Source: an uncultured Odoribacter sp. (GTDB lineage Bacteria; Bacteroidota; Bacteroidia; Bacteroidales; Marinifilaceae). Taken from it: a stretch of 45,141 nt of DNA. Shown piece after piece: positions 37,824-45,141 of the stretch. The stretch lies in NCBI GenBank assembly GCA_944321165.1, contig CALUKE010000022.1, forward strand, positions 1 to 45,141, in the 5' to 3' direction. Made by a program: the position numbers and the translations under genes. Every line of letters starts with the position of its first letter. The stretch's first letter is position 1. The notes beneath the pieces were generated by a model, which worked only from the letters and a program-made list of their open reading frames with translations, ran no database searches and was not told where the DNA came from.

Positions 37824-40206
37824 GTCATTTGTTAACATAGAAGAGCTATTTGCGGCAATAGCCACCGATAAGACACATGACGGTGTCAATTCCGGCACGG
37901 CCAATAGATTCCCTGTGCGCTTTGTTTTGTTTGATAATTTCAAAGATTCCTATGACTTTATTTCGAGGATGTCTGATATGGATATTAAAATACAAAGCGT
38001 AGATCAATGGATGAATCCTCAATACGATGATATGTTCATATCGCGCATTGAGTTGGCTAATCACATCGCTAACCACATTGAGGACCTAGATGGACGCGAT
38101 TGTGTTATTGCTCCGTTTTCTGAGTTGGCTCGTTTCTATGATAACATTGAATTCAAAGAGTTTGATGCGCTTATTACCACATTAAAAGCGATTCAAAGTT
38201 CGAATAAAGCATATACCAAGCATCAGCGTGTGTATATTGTGGTTGTAGGTCAATATGGTAAGGTGTCTAACTTTGAGAATGACGCTCAGATGTTTGCCTG
38301 GTATTTGAAGTCTGATGACCGACAGCTTAATTATAGACTGGTTTTGTCCAACGGGACGGATTATGGCGTAGAGAAACTTTGCGAGAAATACACAGTTGTT
38401 CATAGTATTAAAGAGTGGTTGGATTTATGGCGAAATGGAACAAATGTTACAAACACCATTATCTCAACATCTCCTGCGATATACGCCTATGAGCAAAACG
38501 CGCTGCCGGATAATGCTTTCAACTTCGACAAATGTGAGAATGTATATAAGTTCTTAACACTTGGACTAGGTTTGTCTTTTGGCAATGTACAATACAAAGC
38601 TAGTGATGAGGCTTTTTGGCGCAAATTGGCAGCAAAGATAGATGTTACACGATTTTCCTTTGACCAATTTATCAACGAATATTTTCAACTGTTTGAGCTA
38701 AAAGACTATAAAGACTTTATTAAGGCTTGGCATAATACGGAAGATAACTTTGATAAATGGTTATTGGTAACATACTACTTAAGCGAATTTGATGATGATT
38801 ATTTGTCTGCTGTATTGAAATATTGTCAAGCGTATCATGATCGGGAGCTTTTTGAGCAAATATTGTTGTCAATCTTCGATTTTGAAAACTTCACAGTACA
38901 TATCCAAGATAGAATCGACCTGTTTAGATTGCTCAAGTATAATGGCGCACCATCTATGGATGCACAAGAGCGATTAGAAGCTCGATTATACAAACTGGCA
39001 GCAGCTGTAGGATATAAAACTGCTGCGAGTGTACTCACATCATACACTGATATCGAGAAAAAGATTGCTATTCAGTGGTTGGGAGAAGGTCTTATTTCGG
39101 TATGTGATATCCGCGACGCGTTCCCGGATTTCTATTGCTATTTACAAAATTGCAGACTGCCTATTGATTCTCAATCATGGATAGAGGGTTATATTGAAAA
39201 ATATAAAGAGGCAAAATTTGCCAATAAATACGACCAAAGTCTTGAAGACATTATACGTGTCCATAGCGACAATGAGCTTGATTTCAATAAATGGTATCAA
39301 GATTTCAAAACTGTTCGGACTATTCTGTCAGACCGATCTGATATAGATATCTTTTATTGGATTGATGGCCTGGGTATAGATTGGATTCCGGTAATTTGTA
39401 GTATCATTGAACGTGAAAAGGGGAATGGCATATATCTAAATGAGTTAATTATTGGGAAAGCGCTATTGCCTACAACGACTTTCAAGAATAAAGCAGATTT
39501 AGAGAAACTTGTTCCTGATAACCTAACTAAAATAGGTGACTTGGATAATTTGGCTCATAAAACAAATAATAAATATCCGGGATATATCATCGAAGAATTT
39601 GATGTCGTAAAAAGGGCTATTCATACCATTATAGATTCATATGCAGGAAAAAAAATTGCTATAATATCTGATCATGGTATGACCTATTTATCCCAACATT
39701 GTCCTGGGTTTAATTTGGTCGGATTCGATTCGGATCATCATGGGCGCTTGGCTAAAAAGAAGAGTGGAAACATACCTCCTGATGATAAATATATCGTAGT
39801 GGAGAATGATGTTGTCTGTTCGTTAGGGCATTCGTCGTTGTGTGGAAAAGTGCCAGTCGGTCAAGGGGCACATGGGGGAGCAACACCTGAGGAGGTTCTT
39901 GTCCCGATATTTATTATCTCCAATCAGGAACTCACTCAGACCTGGACTGCAAAGTTGTTGACCACAGAATTATCTGCAGCTGATCCGATTGTGAGATTCG
40001 CTATAAAAGGATTAAAGGGAGAAGTTCCATATGTCATTTACAATGGCAAGCAGTATAAGTTGAGCACAGACAATGGTTCCGAATACCATTCCAGTCATAT
40101 GGATTTAACCACTGATGCATCAGATATTACGTTGTGCGTAGGAACCTCTAAACAAAAGTATCAACTCAATATTAATTTCGGCGTGGTCGAAGATGACCTG
40201 ATATAA
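37816..40206 (+). CDS. pglZ: BREX alkaline-phosphatase-superfamily protein PglZ
   Basis: A 796-residue PglZ. The C-terminal alkaline phosphatase-like domain shows FYWIDGLGIDW (513-523, first metal site), IAIISDHGMT (614-623) and GAHGGATPEEVLVP (684-697), which together supply the metal ligands. The N-terminal half (1-480) is helical and specific to BREX. PglZ is the signature protein of BREX and is required in every type. The ATG lies inside the 3' end of brxC. It precedes brxL by 12 bases. Confidence 0.95.
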   Translation: MLKSFVNIEELFAAIATDKTHDGVNSGTANRFPVRFVLFDNFKDSYDFISRMSDMDIKIQSVDQWMNPQYDDMFISRIELANHIANHIEDLDGRDCVIAPFSELARFYDNIEFKEFDALITTLKAIQSSNKAYTKHQRVYIVVVGQYGKVSNFENDAQMFAWYLKSDDRQLNYRLVLSNGTDYGVEKLCEKYTVVHSIKEWLDLWRNGTNVTNTIISTSPAIYAYEQNALPDNAFNFDKCENVYKFLTLGLGLSFGNVQYKASDEAFWRKLAAKIDVTRFSFDQFINEYFQLFELKDYKDFIKAWHNTEDNFDKWLLVTYYLSEFDDDYLSAVLKYCQAYHDRELFEQILLSIFDFENFTVHIQDRIDLFRLLKYNGAPSMDAQERLEARLYKLAAAVGYKTAASVLTSYTDIEKKIAIQWLGEGLISVCDIRDAFPDFYCYLQNCRLPIDSQSWIEGYIEKYKEAKFANKYDQSLEDIIRVHSDNELDFNKWYQDFKTVRTILSDRSDIDIFYWIDGLGIDWIPVICSIIEREKGNGIYLNELIIGKALLPTTTFKNKADLEKLVPDNLTKIGDLDNLAHKTNNKYPGYIIEEFDVVKRAIHTIIDSYAGKKIAIISDHGMTYLSQHCPGFNLVGFDSDHHGRLAKKKSGNIPPDDKYIVVENDVVCSLGHSSLCGKVPVGQGAHGGATPEEVLVPIFIISNQELTQTWTAKLLTTELSAADPIVRFAIKGLKGEVPYVIYNGKQYKLSTDNGSEYHSSHMDLTTDASDITLCVGTSKQKYQLNINFGVVEDDLI

Positions 40207-40218
40207 GAGATCAGAAAT

Positions 40219-41652
40219 ATGAAAACAGAGATCAGCGATAAAATAAAGAAGTATTTTGCCTCAATGGCAATTTATAAGGACCCTGCATCTACCAATAGCC
40301 TTTTTGCGGGCCGTAACCTGCCATCATTTGTGAAAGACTTTATTCTGAAGAAGTATATTAATGCAGATGGCCAGGTCGATAGAGGGGCTTTGACTGCGTT
40401 CCTTGACAATGTAATCCCGCAAGATGCATCATCGGTTAAAGACAGATTGGGAAATGGCCAGGAATTAACGTTACTGACCCGTTTTATCATTTATATTGAC
40501 CTTGTAAAAGGTATTCGTCGTTTCTCCATTCCAGACCTTGGTATAAAACTAAATGAGGGTCAAATACCTGAATATGTATATCAACAACATTCGGGTGATC
40601 TTGTCGATGGAGAGAAATGGGGCGTCATAAAATTATGCGTTCTCCCAGATGAGAATGGTAAAAAGAATCATGTAGAGATGGTCGAATACAAACCATTCAA
40701 GCCTTATCGATCTGTTGATATAGCTTATTTACGAGAAGCGCGGAAAGGCTTTACAACTTCCGAATGGCTGGATGTGCTGCTGTCTGCTATGGAGTATGAC
40801 CCAGATGGCTTTGATAGTATTAGCCAAAAACTAGAGTTTTTGACCCGACTACTCATTTTTGTTGAGCCACGATTAAATGTTATTGAGCTTGCACCTAAAG
40901 GGACTGGTAAATCGTATGTTTATGGTAATCTGTCTAAGTACGGATGGCTTGTCAGTGGAGGAAAGGTTACACGAGCCAAATTGTTCTATGATAAACAGAA
41001 ACAACAGAATGGTATTATCAAAAACCACGATTATACCGCATTCGATGAGATACAAACTATTGTCTTTCAGGAACCATCGGAGATTCAAGCAGCCTTAAAA
41101 TCATATCTTGAGAGCGGTAAAACAACGATTGATAATACAGAATTTTCATCAGAGTGCGGTTTGATGCTAATGGGTAATATTCCGTTGAATGAGCAGCGTA
41201 GGCCCTTGTCTTATCGCTATTTTGATTCATTGCCTCAGAATTTTAGAGAGTCAGCGCTATTGGATCGATTCCATTGTTTTATCGAGGGCTGGTATCTCCC
41301 TAGAATAAATAAAAGTATGATATTTAAAGGGTGGACTATCAACGTGGAATATTTCTCAGAGTTGATGCATTCTTTGCGCACACAAAATACATATGGCTTA
41401 CTCTTCGACGCATTAGTCACATTTGAACCAAATGCAGATATGCGTGATTTTACTGCCGTAAAACGTATTGCAACAGCATACATGAAGCTGCTCTTCCCTC
41501 ATTGGCAAAGCGTTGCTGATGTTGACTTCGATGATTTTGATCAGTATTGCCTGCAACCTGCAATTATGCGTCGAGGTATTATCAAAACGCAGTGCCATAA
41601 TATCGACGAGGAGTTTAACACAAGAATGCCTAATATTGAGGTGCGTAAATAA
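40219..41652 (+). CDS. brxL: BrxL-like AAA+ protein, short form
   Basis: This 477-residue protein has a family-specific N-terminal half and an AAA+ core: Walker A ELAPKGTGKS (223-232), Walker B-like DYTAFDE (271-277), sensor LMLMGN (315-320) and an arginine finger region ALLDRFH (346-352). Type I BREX BrxL is about 680 residues with a Lon-protease-like C-terminal domain. That domain is absent here, and the protein matches the shorter BrxL family of about 450-480 residues. It is the last gene of the operon. Loss of the Lon-like part seems to be a property of the subfamily, not a truncation, since the C-terminus is clean and followed by a hairpin. Confidence 0.9.
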   Translation: MKTEISDKIKKYFASMAIYKDPASTNSLFAGRNLPSFVKDFILKKYINADGQVDRGALTAFLDNVIPQDASSVKDRLGNGQELTLLTRFIIYIDLVKGIRRFSIPDLGIKLNEGQIPEYVYQQHSGDLVDGEKWGVIKLCVLPDENGKKNHVEMVEYKPFKPYRSVDIAYLREARKGFTTSEWLDVLLSAMEYDPDGFDSISQKLEFLTRLLIFVEPRLNVIELAPKGTGKSYVYGNLSKYGWLVSGGKVTRAKLFYDKQKQQNGIIKNHDYTAFDEIQTIVFQEPSEIQAALKSYLESGKTTIDNTEFSSECGLMLMGNIPLNEQRRPLSYRYFDSLPQNFRESALLDRFHCFIEGWYLPRINKSMIFKGWTINVEYFSELMHSLRTQNTYGLLFDALVTFEPNADMRDFTAVKRIATAYMKLLFPHWQSVADVDFDDFDQYCLQPAIMRRGIIKTQCHNIDEEFNTRMPNIEVRK

Positions 41653-41668
41653 TATAACGATTAATAAT

Positions 41669-41694
41669 CGCGTAGGGAAGACTATCCCTACGCG
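41669..41694. terminator. Strong hairpin after brxL
   Basis: CGCGTAGGGA (41669-41678) pairs perfectly with TCCCTACGCG (41685-41694) around a six-base loop, 17 bases after the brxL stop. No T-run follows immediately, so it may stabilise the 3' end instead of acting as a classical terminator. Confidence 0.6.
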
Positions 41695-41795
41695 AACAAT
41701 TATTAAATAGGGACATTTACTGAATATCCCTTTATAGTTTTCGCTAGCGGGGGTAGTGTTTCAAGAAGTGAGTCTTGGATAGAGTAGTATATACT

Positions 41796-41844
41796 AACTA
41801 CGGTTCTGAAAGTGATCCCATTTTGGAGCCGTAGTTAACTTTTT
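41796..41844 (+). terminator. Hairpin with T-run
   Basis: AACTACGGTTC (41796-41806) pairs with GAGCCGTAGTT (41826-41836) with one T-G pair, followed by AACTTTTTC. It can act as a terminator on the plus strand. It may also be part of a structured RNA with the hairpin at 41896-41918 (CCTCAAGT/ACTTGAGG). Confidence 0.6.
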
Positions 41845-41887
41845 CTCCAGCGTCAGTATTACAGATGATAGAGGGATAGTTATTCAA

Positions 41888-42022
41888 TTATATCTCCTCA
41901 AGTCCAATTAACTTGAGGTATTCGTAGGTACCGTTATAAAACTCAGGTAGTCGAGTCGCGTTTTCTAGAAATTTGCTGAAGGATTGTGAAAGTATATGGG
42001 TACTTGTCTTTAATTCTGTATG
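41888..42022 (-). pseudogene. Possible 3' remnant of a minus-strand gene
   Basis: A 44-codon frame without any ATG reads like a real protein C-terminus: FSKFLENATRLPEFYNGT, then YEYLKLIGLEEI and a TAA at 41888-41890. It is closed upstream by TAA at 42023-42025, just before the primase-like gene's promoter. I recognise no family. If real, the 5' part was lost when the primase-RT module arrived. Confidence 0.25.
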
Positions 42023-42069
42023 TTACGAAAACTAAATCCAGAATTGGCGGGGATAATGAAATAATTTTG

Positions 42070-42077
42070 TATATTTG
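42070..42077 (+). promoter_or_regulatory. -7 box of the primase-RT module
   Basis: TATATTTG matches TAnnTTTG and lies 24 bases before the ATG at 42102. A TTG at 42044-42046 could be the -33 element, though the spacing of 23 bases is slightly long. Confidence 0.5.
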
Positions 42078-42101
42078 ATAATATATCTTGTGTATTATAT
42101 C

Positions 42102-43151
42102 ATGAATAACATACAGGTAAGCTATTACGAAACAAAAGAATCACAGAATCCAAAATGCATAAATTTAAGATCTGTATTGGATTCGTTTAAGAATGGTCTT
42201 TATAAAGATAATATTTTACCATTAAGAAGGTTTATTCTTGATGGAGATATAACGAGTTATAAACGAGAAAAAGGGAAATTGCCTGCGGTTACTTTTTGTG
42301 GCACATTTTCCCAAGGTCACCGTATTGAAAATCTATCTCAGTACAATGATATTGTCATTATTGATATCGACCATATAGAACAGCAAGAGTTTGATAGAGT
42401 CATGTCATGTCTTAGGGCTGATCCATATGTGTTTGCCGTTTGGATATCTCCTTCTGGCGAGGGAATAAAAGCATTAATTCACCTTCAATATAATATTGAT
42501 GGTGATAGGTATCAATATCATAAAATCGCTTTTAGGCAGGTAGTGGAGTATTATGACAAAAAATATAATATTATTATAGATCGAAGTGGCTCTGACCTTT
42601 CCCGGCTTTGTTTTGTCTCATACGACCCTGATATGGATATAAAAAATGCCGCTAGATTTGAAGTTAAGTGTGATGAGGCGGACATACAACCAATAGATCA
42701 GAAATGTGTAAATGATAGATTAAGTATTGCTGTAAGAAATATTCATGATGTAAGTAAAAATAAATTATATAATCCTCATAACAGGAATAAAAATGCGCAT
42801 AGGCTACAACTGTCTGGGATTATTAGATATTTAAGCCGTAGAGGCTTATCAATAACATCAACGTATGAAGATTGGTATAGAGTTGCATATGCAATAGCCA
42901 ATACATTTACGTATGATATTGGATTCAAGCTTTACATGCGTTTATGTGAGTTAGATAAAGGGCGGTTTGATAGAGAAAATAGTGAAAAAATGTTATTGTA
43001 TTGTTATGAAAATTCTAAAAATCAAATTAGCTTTGCTACAATAATATACCTTGCAGAATTGCAGGGTTATGGGAGCAGTAGTCAAGGTGGCGGATTTATC
43101 CGTCGCAAGTGTGAATCGGGAGCAATCCTTCAAGCAACCAAAGCCCGATAA
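42102..43151 (+). CDS. Primase-polymerase-like protein (BT4734/VirE-N type with PriCT-2)
   Basis: A protein of 349 residues from ATG 42102 (the frame extends to a TTG at 42075). The N-terminal domain has the archaeo-eukaryotic primase signatures: VIIDID (85-90, two metal-binding Asp), SPSGEGIKALI (116-126) and IIDRSGSDLSRLCFVSYDPD (158-177, third acidic site). Residues about 255-330 match PriCT-2 (YEDWYRVAYAIAN ... ISFATIIYLAE). In Bacteroidota elements this pair usually sits before a VirE-like helicase domain, which is lacking here. The protein may prime or extend DNA. It precedes the reverse transcriptase by 64 bases on the same strand, suggesting a joint nucleic-acid synthesis function. 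Confidence 0.82.
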   Translation: MNNIQVSYYETKESQNPKCINLRSVLDSFKNGLYKDNILPLRRFILDGDITSYKREKGKLPAVTFCGTFSQGHRIENLSQYNDIVIIDIDHIEQQEFDRVMSCLRADPYVFAVWISPSGEGIKALIHLQYNIDGDRYQYHKIAFRQVVEYYDKKYNIIIDRSGSDLSRLCFVSYDPDMDIKNAARFEVKCDEADIQPIDQKCVNDRLSIAVRNIHDVSKNKLYNPHNRNKNAHRLQLSGIIRYLSRRGLSITSTYEDWYRVAYAIANTFTYDIGFKLYMRLCELDKGRFDRENSEKMLLYCYENSKNQISFATIIYLAELQGYGSSSQGGGFIRRKCESGAILQATKAR

Positions 43152-43215
43152 TAAGGGATGCATCTGATTATTATTGTCAGTATGGTATGTATAATCGACT
43201 ACTGTCTCCTTTTTT

Positions 43216-44940
43216 ATGAAATCTTTTCAAGACTTTATAACTTCTGACGCAATAATTAGATTATTATGCTCTTATCGCGTTCGTTTAGCGGAAATTAGGC
43301 ATGAAAAATATATCCTGAAAGGAATTATGCCTGATTATCCTGTAGAGCAAGATAATTATAATGAGTTGTCACAATTATTACCACCTCGACGTAAATGGGT
43401 GACCTTAAAGAAAGATCTTAGATACAAGGTTAATAGATTTTCAAGAGAACAAGCATTATCGTCTATAGATGCTAATATGAGACGACTGCTTATTACAATA
43501 GATAATGCGTATAAAACGGGATGTAAGGATTCTTGGTTTATTAATTTATTAACCTTTATTAAAGATATTCAAGACTCTTGCCAAAGTTTGACATATACAG
43601 TTTCATGTCCAATCACACGGCCAATAGTAAAAGGTGATATTGGCCCTGATGGCAAGATAGAGTGTCGTCCGATTAGTATATTTAAGTCTTATAAAGATCG
43701 AGTGATACTATCATTAGCTAATAAATACCTCACAATTCTATTTGATAATTTTTTTGATGAAGATTCATTGGCGTTTCGAGCGAAGCGTAATTATCATACA
43801 CACAGGAACTATTTTACGACACACCATGATGCGATTGATCGTATTTTAGAATTTAGGGAAAGGAATGCTCATAAAAATATATATGTTGCAGAATGTGACA
43901 TGCAAAAATTTTATGATTCGGTACGTCATTCTATTGTAAAAAAAGAATTTGCAAGATTAATACATCGAGTGCACAAATCTTATAGCATTGATACAACTGC
44001 TATTGAACATATATTTTATAGTTATTTGAATTGTTATACATTCCCCAAAAGAGTATTTCAATTGAATGATGATAAAGAATATTGGGCCTATCATCATATT
44101 AATGGAAAATTTGGTTGGGTAAAAGATGAATTGTTGGAAAATGGATTATGTACTGAGAGGGGTATTTCAAGACTGAAAATAGGAGTCCCTCAAGGTGGTG
44201 CGCTTTCAGGATTAATAGCAAATATTGTCTTAAATTGTGCAGACAGGAATGTTAGGAAGCATAAAGGAGGCTTTTTGTATCAAAGATATTGTGATGATAT
44301 GATTCTATTGCATACGAATAAAAAAGAATGTTGCAGGATCCTTAATTCTTATAATACGTCATTGAAGCAATTGATGCTGATTCCGCATGATATAAAAGAT
44401 GTTGAGTTTAATTCGGAACAATATTGGAAGGATAAATCTAAGAATGTATACCCTTGGGGTAAGACTGGTAATGAATGGATTGGCTTTGTAGGCTATGAAA
44501 TAAAACGATCTGGTGAGGTTCGAATACGGAAGAAGTCCTTACTAAAGGAAAAAAATAAAATAAAGACAGTAGTACGTGAAATATGTAAGCAGGTTACAGG
44601 GAAAAAGCGAGTTACCAATAATTCGATATGTAATACAATATTGCATAAGTTAATTAGTATGTCTGTCGGGAAAGTTGCGTTATGGAATTACCAACATATA
44701 GAGAATGAATTATGTTGGATAACAGGCTTTAATAGATTGTCTGATAATCCATATGCCATAAAACAAATAAAAGATCTGGATAGAGTAAGAGTCAATGCTC
44801 TTCGATCAGCAAAAAAATATTTATCAAGACATACGGCAAAAGGTAATCCTCAAAAAAGAAATACTGATGTAACCCGATTAGGATTTCATGGTCGTCCTTT
44901 TAGTTACTTTTGTCATTACAAAAGGATGGCTCATCAATGA
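43216..44940 (+). CDS. Reverse transcriptase, class unassigned (defence-type candidate)
   Basis: This 574-residue RT has motif A AECDMQKFYDSV (225-236), motif B IGVPQGGALSGLIANI (322-337), motif C YQRYCDDMILL (355-365, catalytic Asp360-361) and a later GFVGYEIKRSGEVRIRKKSL block. There is a large insertion (about 245-320) between motifs A and B and about 150 residues of N-terminal extension. No HNH endonuclease or RNA-binding maturase domain and no intron boundaries were seen, which argues against a group II intron. Motif B differs from the SQ form of diversity-generating RTs and no template repeat was found. It is most like the unknown-group (DRT-type) RTs; the subgroup cannot be set by eye. 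Confidence 0.85.
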   Translation: MKSFQDFITSDAIIRLLCSYRVRLAEIRHEKYILKGIMPDYPVEQDNYNELSQLLPPRRKWVTLKKDLRYKVNRFSREQALSSIDANMRRLLITIDNAYKTGCKDSWFINLLTFIKDIQDSCQSLTYTVSCPITRPIVKGDIGPDGKIECRPISIFKSYKDRVILSLANKYLTILFDNFFDEDSLAFRAKRNYHTHRNYFTTHHDAIDRILEFRERNAHKNIYVAECDMQKFYDSVRHSIVKKEFARLIHRVHKSYSIDTTAIEHIFYSYLNCYTFPKRVFQLNDDKEYWAYHHINGKFGWVKDELLENGLCTERGISRLKIGVPQGGALSGLIANIVLNCADRNVRKHKGGFLYQRYCDDMILLHTNKKECCRILNSYNTSLKQLMLIPHDIKDVEFNSEQYWKDKSKNVYPWGKTGNEWIGFVGYEIKRSGEVRIRKKSLLKEKNKIKTVVREICKQVTGKKRVTNNSICNTILHKLISMSVGKVALWNYQHIENELCWITGFNRLSDNPYAIKQIKDLDRVRVNALRSAKKYLSRHTAKGNPQKRNTDVTRLGFHGRPFSYFCHYKRMAHQ

Positions 44941-45141
44941 CAATTGTACGTCATTTATAGAATTACACTGTATAAATTTACCAGATTTATAAAGTGATTT
45001 CCTCCATATCCGGCAATCCTAGCGGACTATTAGCGGTCGCCTCGTGCGACCGCTTTTGTATGCCTGTTTCATGACTTTATCGTCTTAATCCTGTTCTTGG
45101 TTTCTTGCCCAATAGGAGGGTAGCAGCACGGGCACAGCGGC
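44941..45141. other. Right edge, possible end of a convergent gene
   Basis: AT-rich spacer, then a terminator hairpin, then short minus-strand frames open to the window edge (stops at 45069-45071 and 45085-45087). One of these may be the 3' end of a convergent gene, since the hairpin reads well in both directions. The fragments (for example PPIGQETKNRIKTIKS) are too short to identify. Confidence 0.25.
45032..45057 (+). terminator. Terminator after the reverse transcriptase
   Basis: AGCGGTCGC (45032-45040) pairs perfectly with GCGACCGCT (45046-45054) around a five-base loop, followed by TTT. It lies 91 bases after the RT stop and probably ends the primase-RT transcript. Confidence 0.85.

Larger units (their letters stand above)
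41653..42101. other. Structured intergenic region upstream of the primase-RT module
   Basis: About 450 bases without a full gene. It holds three perfect or near-perfect hairpins (41669-41694, 41796-41836 and 41896-41918), a coding-like minus-strand frame (41888-42022) and the promoter of the next module. It could include a non-coding RNA, a decayed gene, or both. Confidence 0.5.

Noticed and set aside
43152..44940. Group II intron encoding the RT
   Set aside because: No domain V-like hairpin, no intron boundary motifs and no maturase or HNH domain were seen around the RT.
43216..45141. Diversity-generating retroelement
   Set aside because: RT motif B does not have the DGR form and I saw no template/variable repeat pair or C-type lectin target, although sequence after 45141 is not visible.

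Overview
The window looks like a chromosomal segment of a Bacteroidales (Bacteroidota) bacterium. The evidence is a SusD/SusC outer-membrane pair, two lipoprotein TamA-like proteins (TamL type) with a TamB partner, -7 promoter boxes of the Bacteroidota form TAnnTTTG, and the virtual absence of strong Shine-Dalgarno sequences. I cannot name the genus. The left half is house-keeping in character. From about 23.6 kb onward the sequence is lower in GC overall, uneven in composition, scarred and full of defence-type genes.

Region 1 (1-12.4 kb, minus strand): tRNA-Ser(GGA) lies downstream of a long co-directional cluster, in transcription order tamL-like 2, histidine kinase, NarL-type response regulator, MurU-like nucleotidyltransferase, tamB, tamL-like 1. 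Several junctions are overlaps or very short gaps, so envelope assembly, an envelope sensor pair and a sugar-nucleotide enzyme are probably co-expressed.

Region 2 (12.4-21.4 kb, plus strand): a TrmH/SpoU RNA methyltransferase and a small outer-membrane barrel are followed by a terminator and then a SAM-I riboswitch. The riboswitch precedes a 34-codon ORF ending in Met and Cys codons and then a methionine operon: HcyBio (aspartate-semialdehyde sulfurtransferase type), a NIL-ferredoxin protein, a UPF0280 protein, metH and metF. Together these would make homocysteine directly from aspartate semialdehyde and reduced sulfur, then methylate it with methyl-tetrahydrofolate made by MetF.

Region 3 (21.5-24.4 kb): an intact susD follows only the last roughly 170 codons of a susC. 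The break at about 23.64 kb leads into 0.8 kb without a convincing gene but rich in inverted repeats. I read this as the left scar of an accessory island.

Region 4 (24.4-45.1 kb, plus strand): the island carries a pair of overlapping DUF262 proteins (the first with a DUF1524-like C-terminal motif), a metallophosphoesterase and the remnant of a second one, a GC-rich orphan gene, and a BREX type 4-like operon. That operon is an XRE regulator, BrxP (PAPS-reductase/ferredoxin), a 144-residue protein resembling phosphorothioate-DNA-binding domains, BrxC, PglZ and a short BrxL. It is followed by a two-gene module with its own promoter, encoding an archaeo-eukaryotic-primase-like (BT4734/VirE-N) protein and a reverse transcriptase of unassigned class. 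No PglX-type methyltransferase is present. The set suggests sulfur-based DNA marking, a reader of that mark and a possible restriction arm, beside an RT-primase system. The functional links between these modules are inference.
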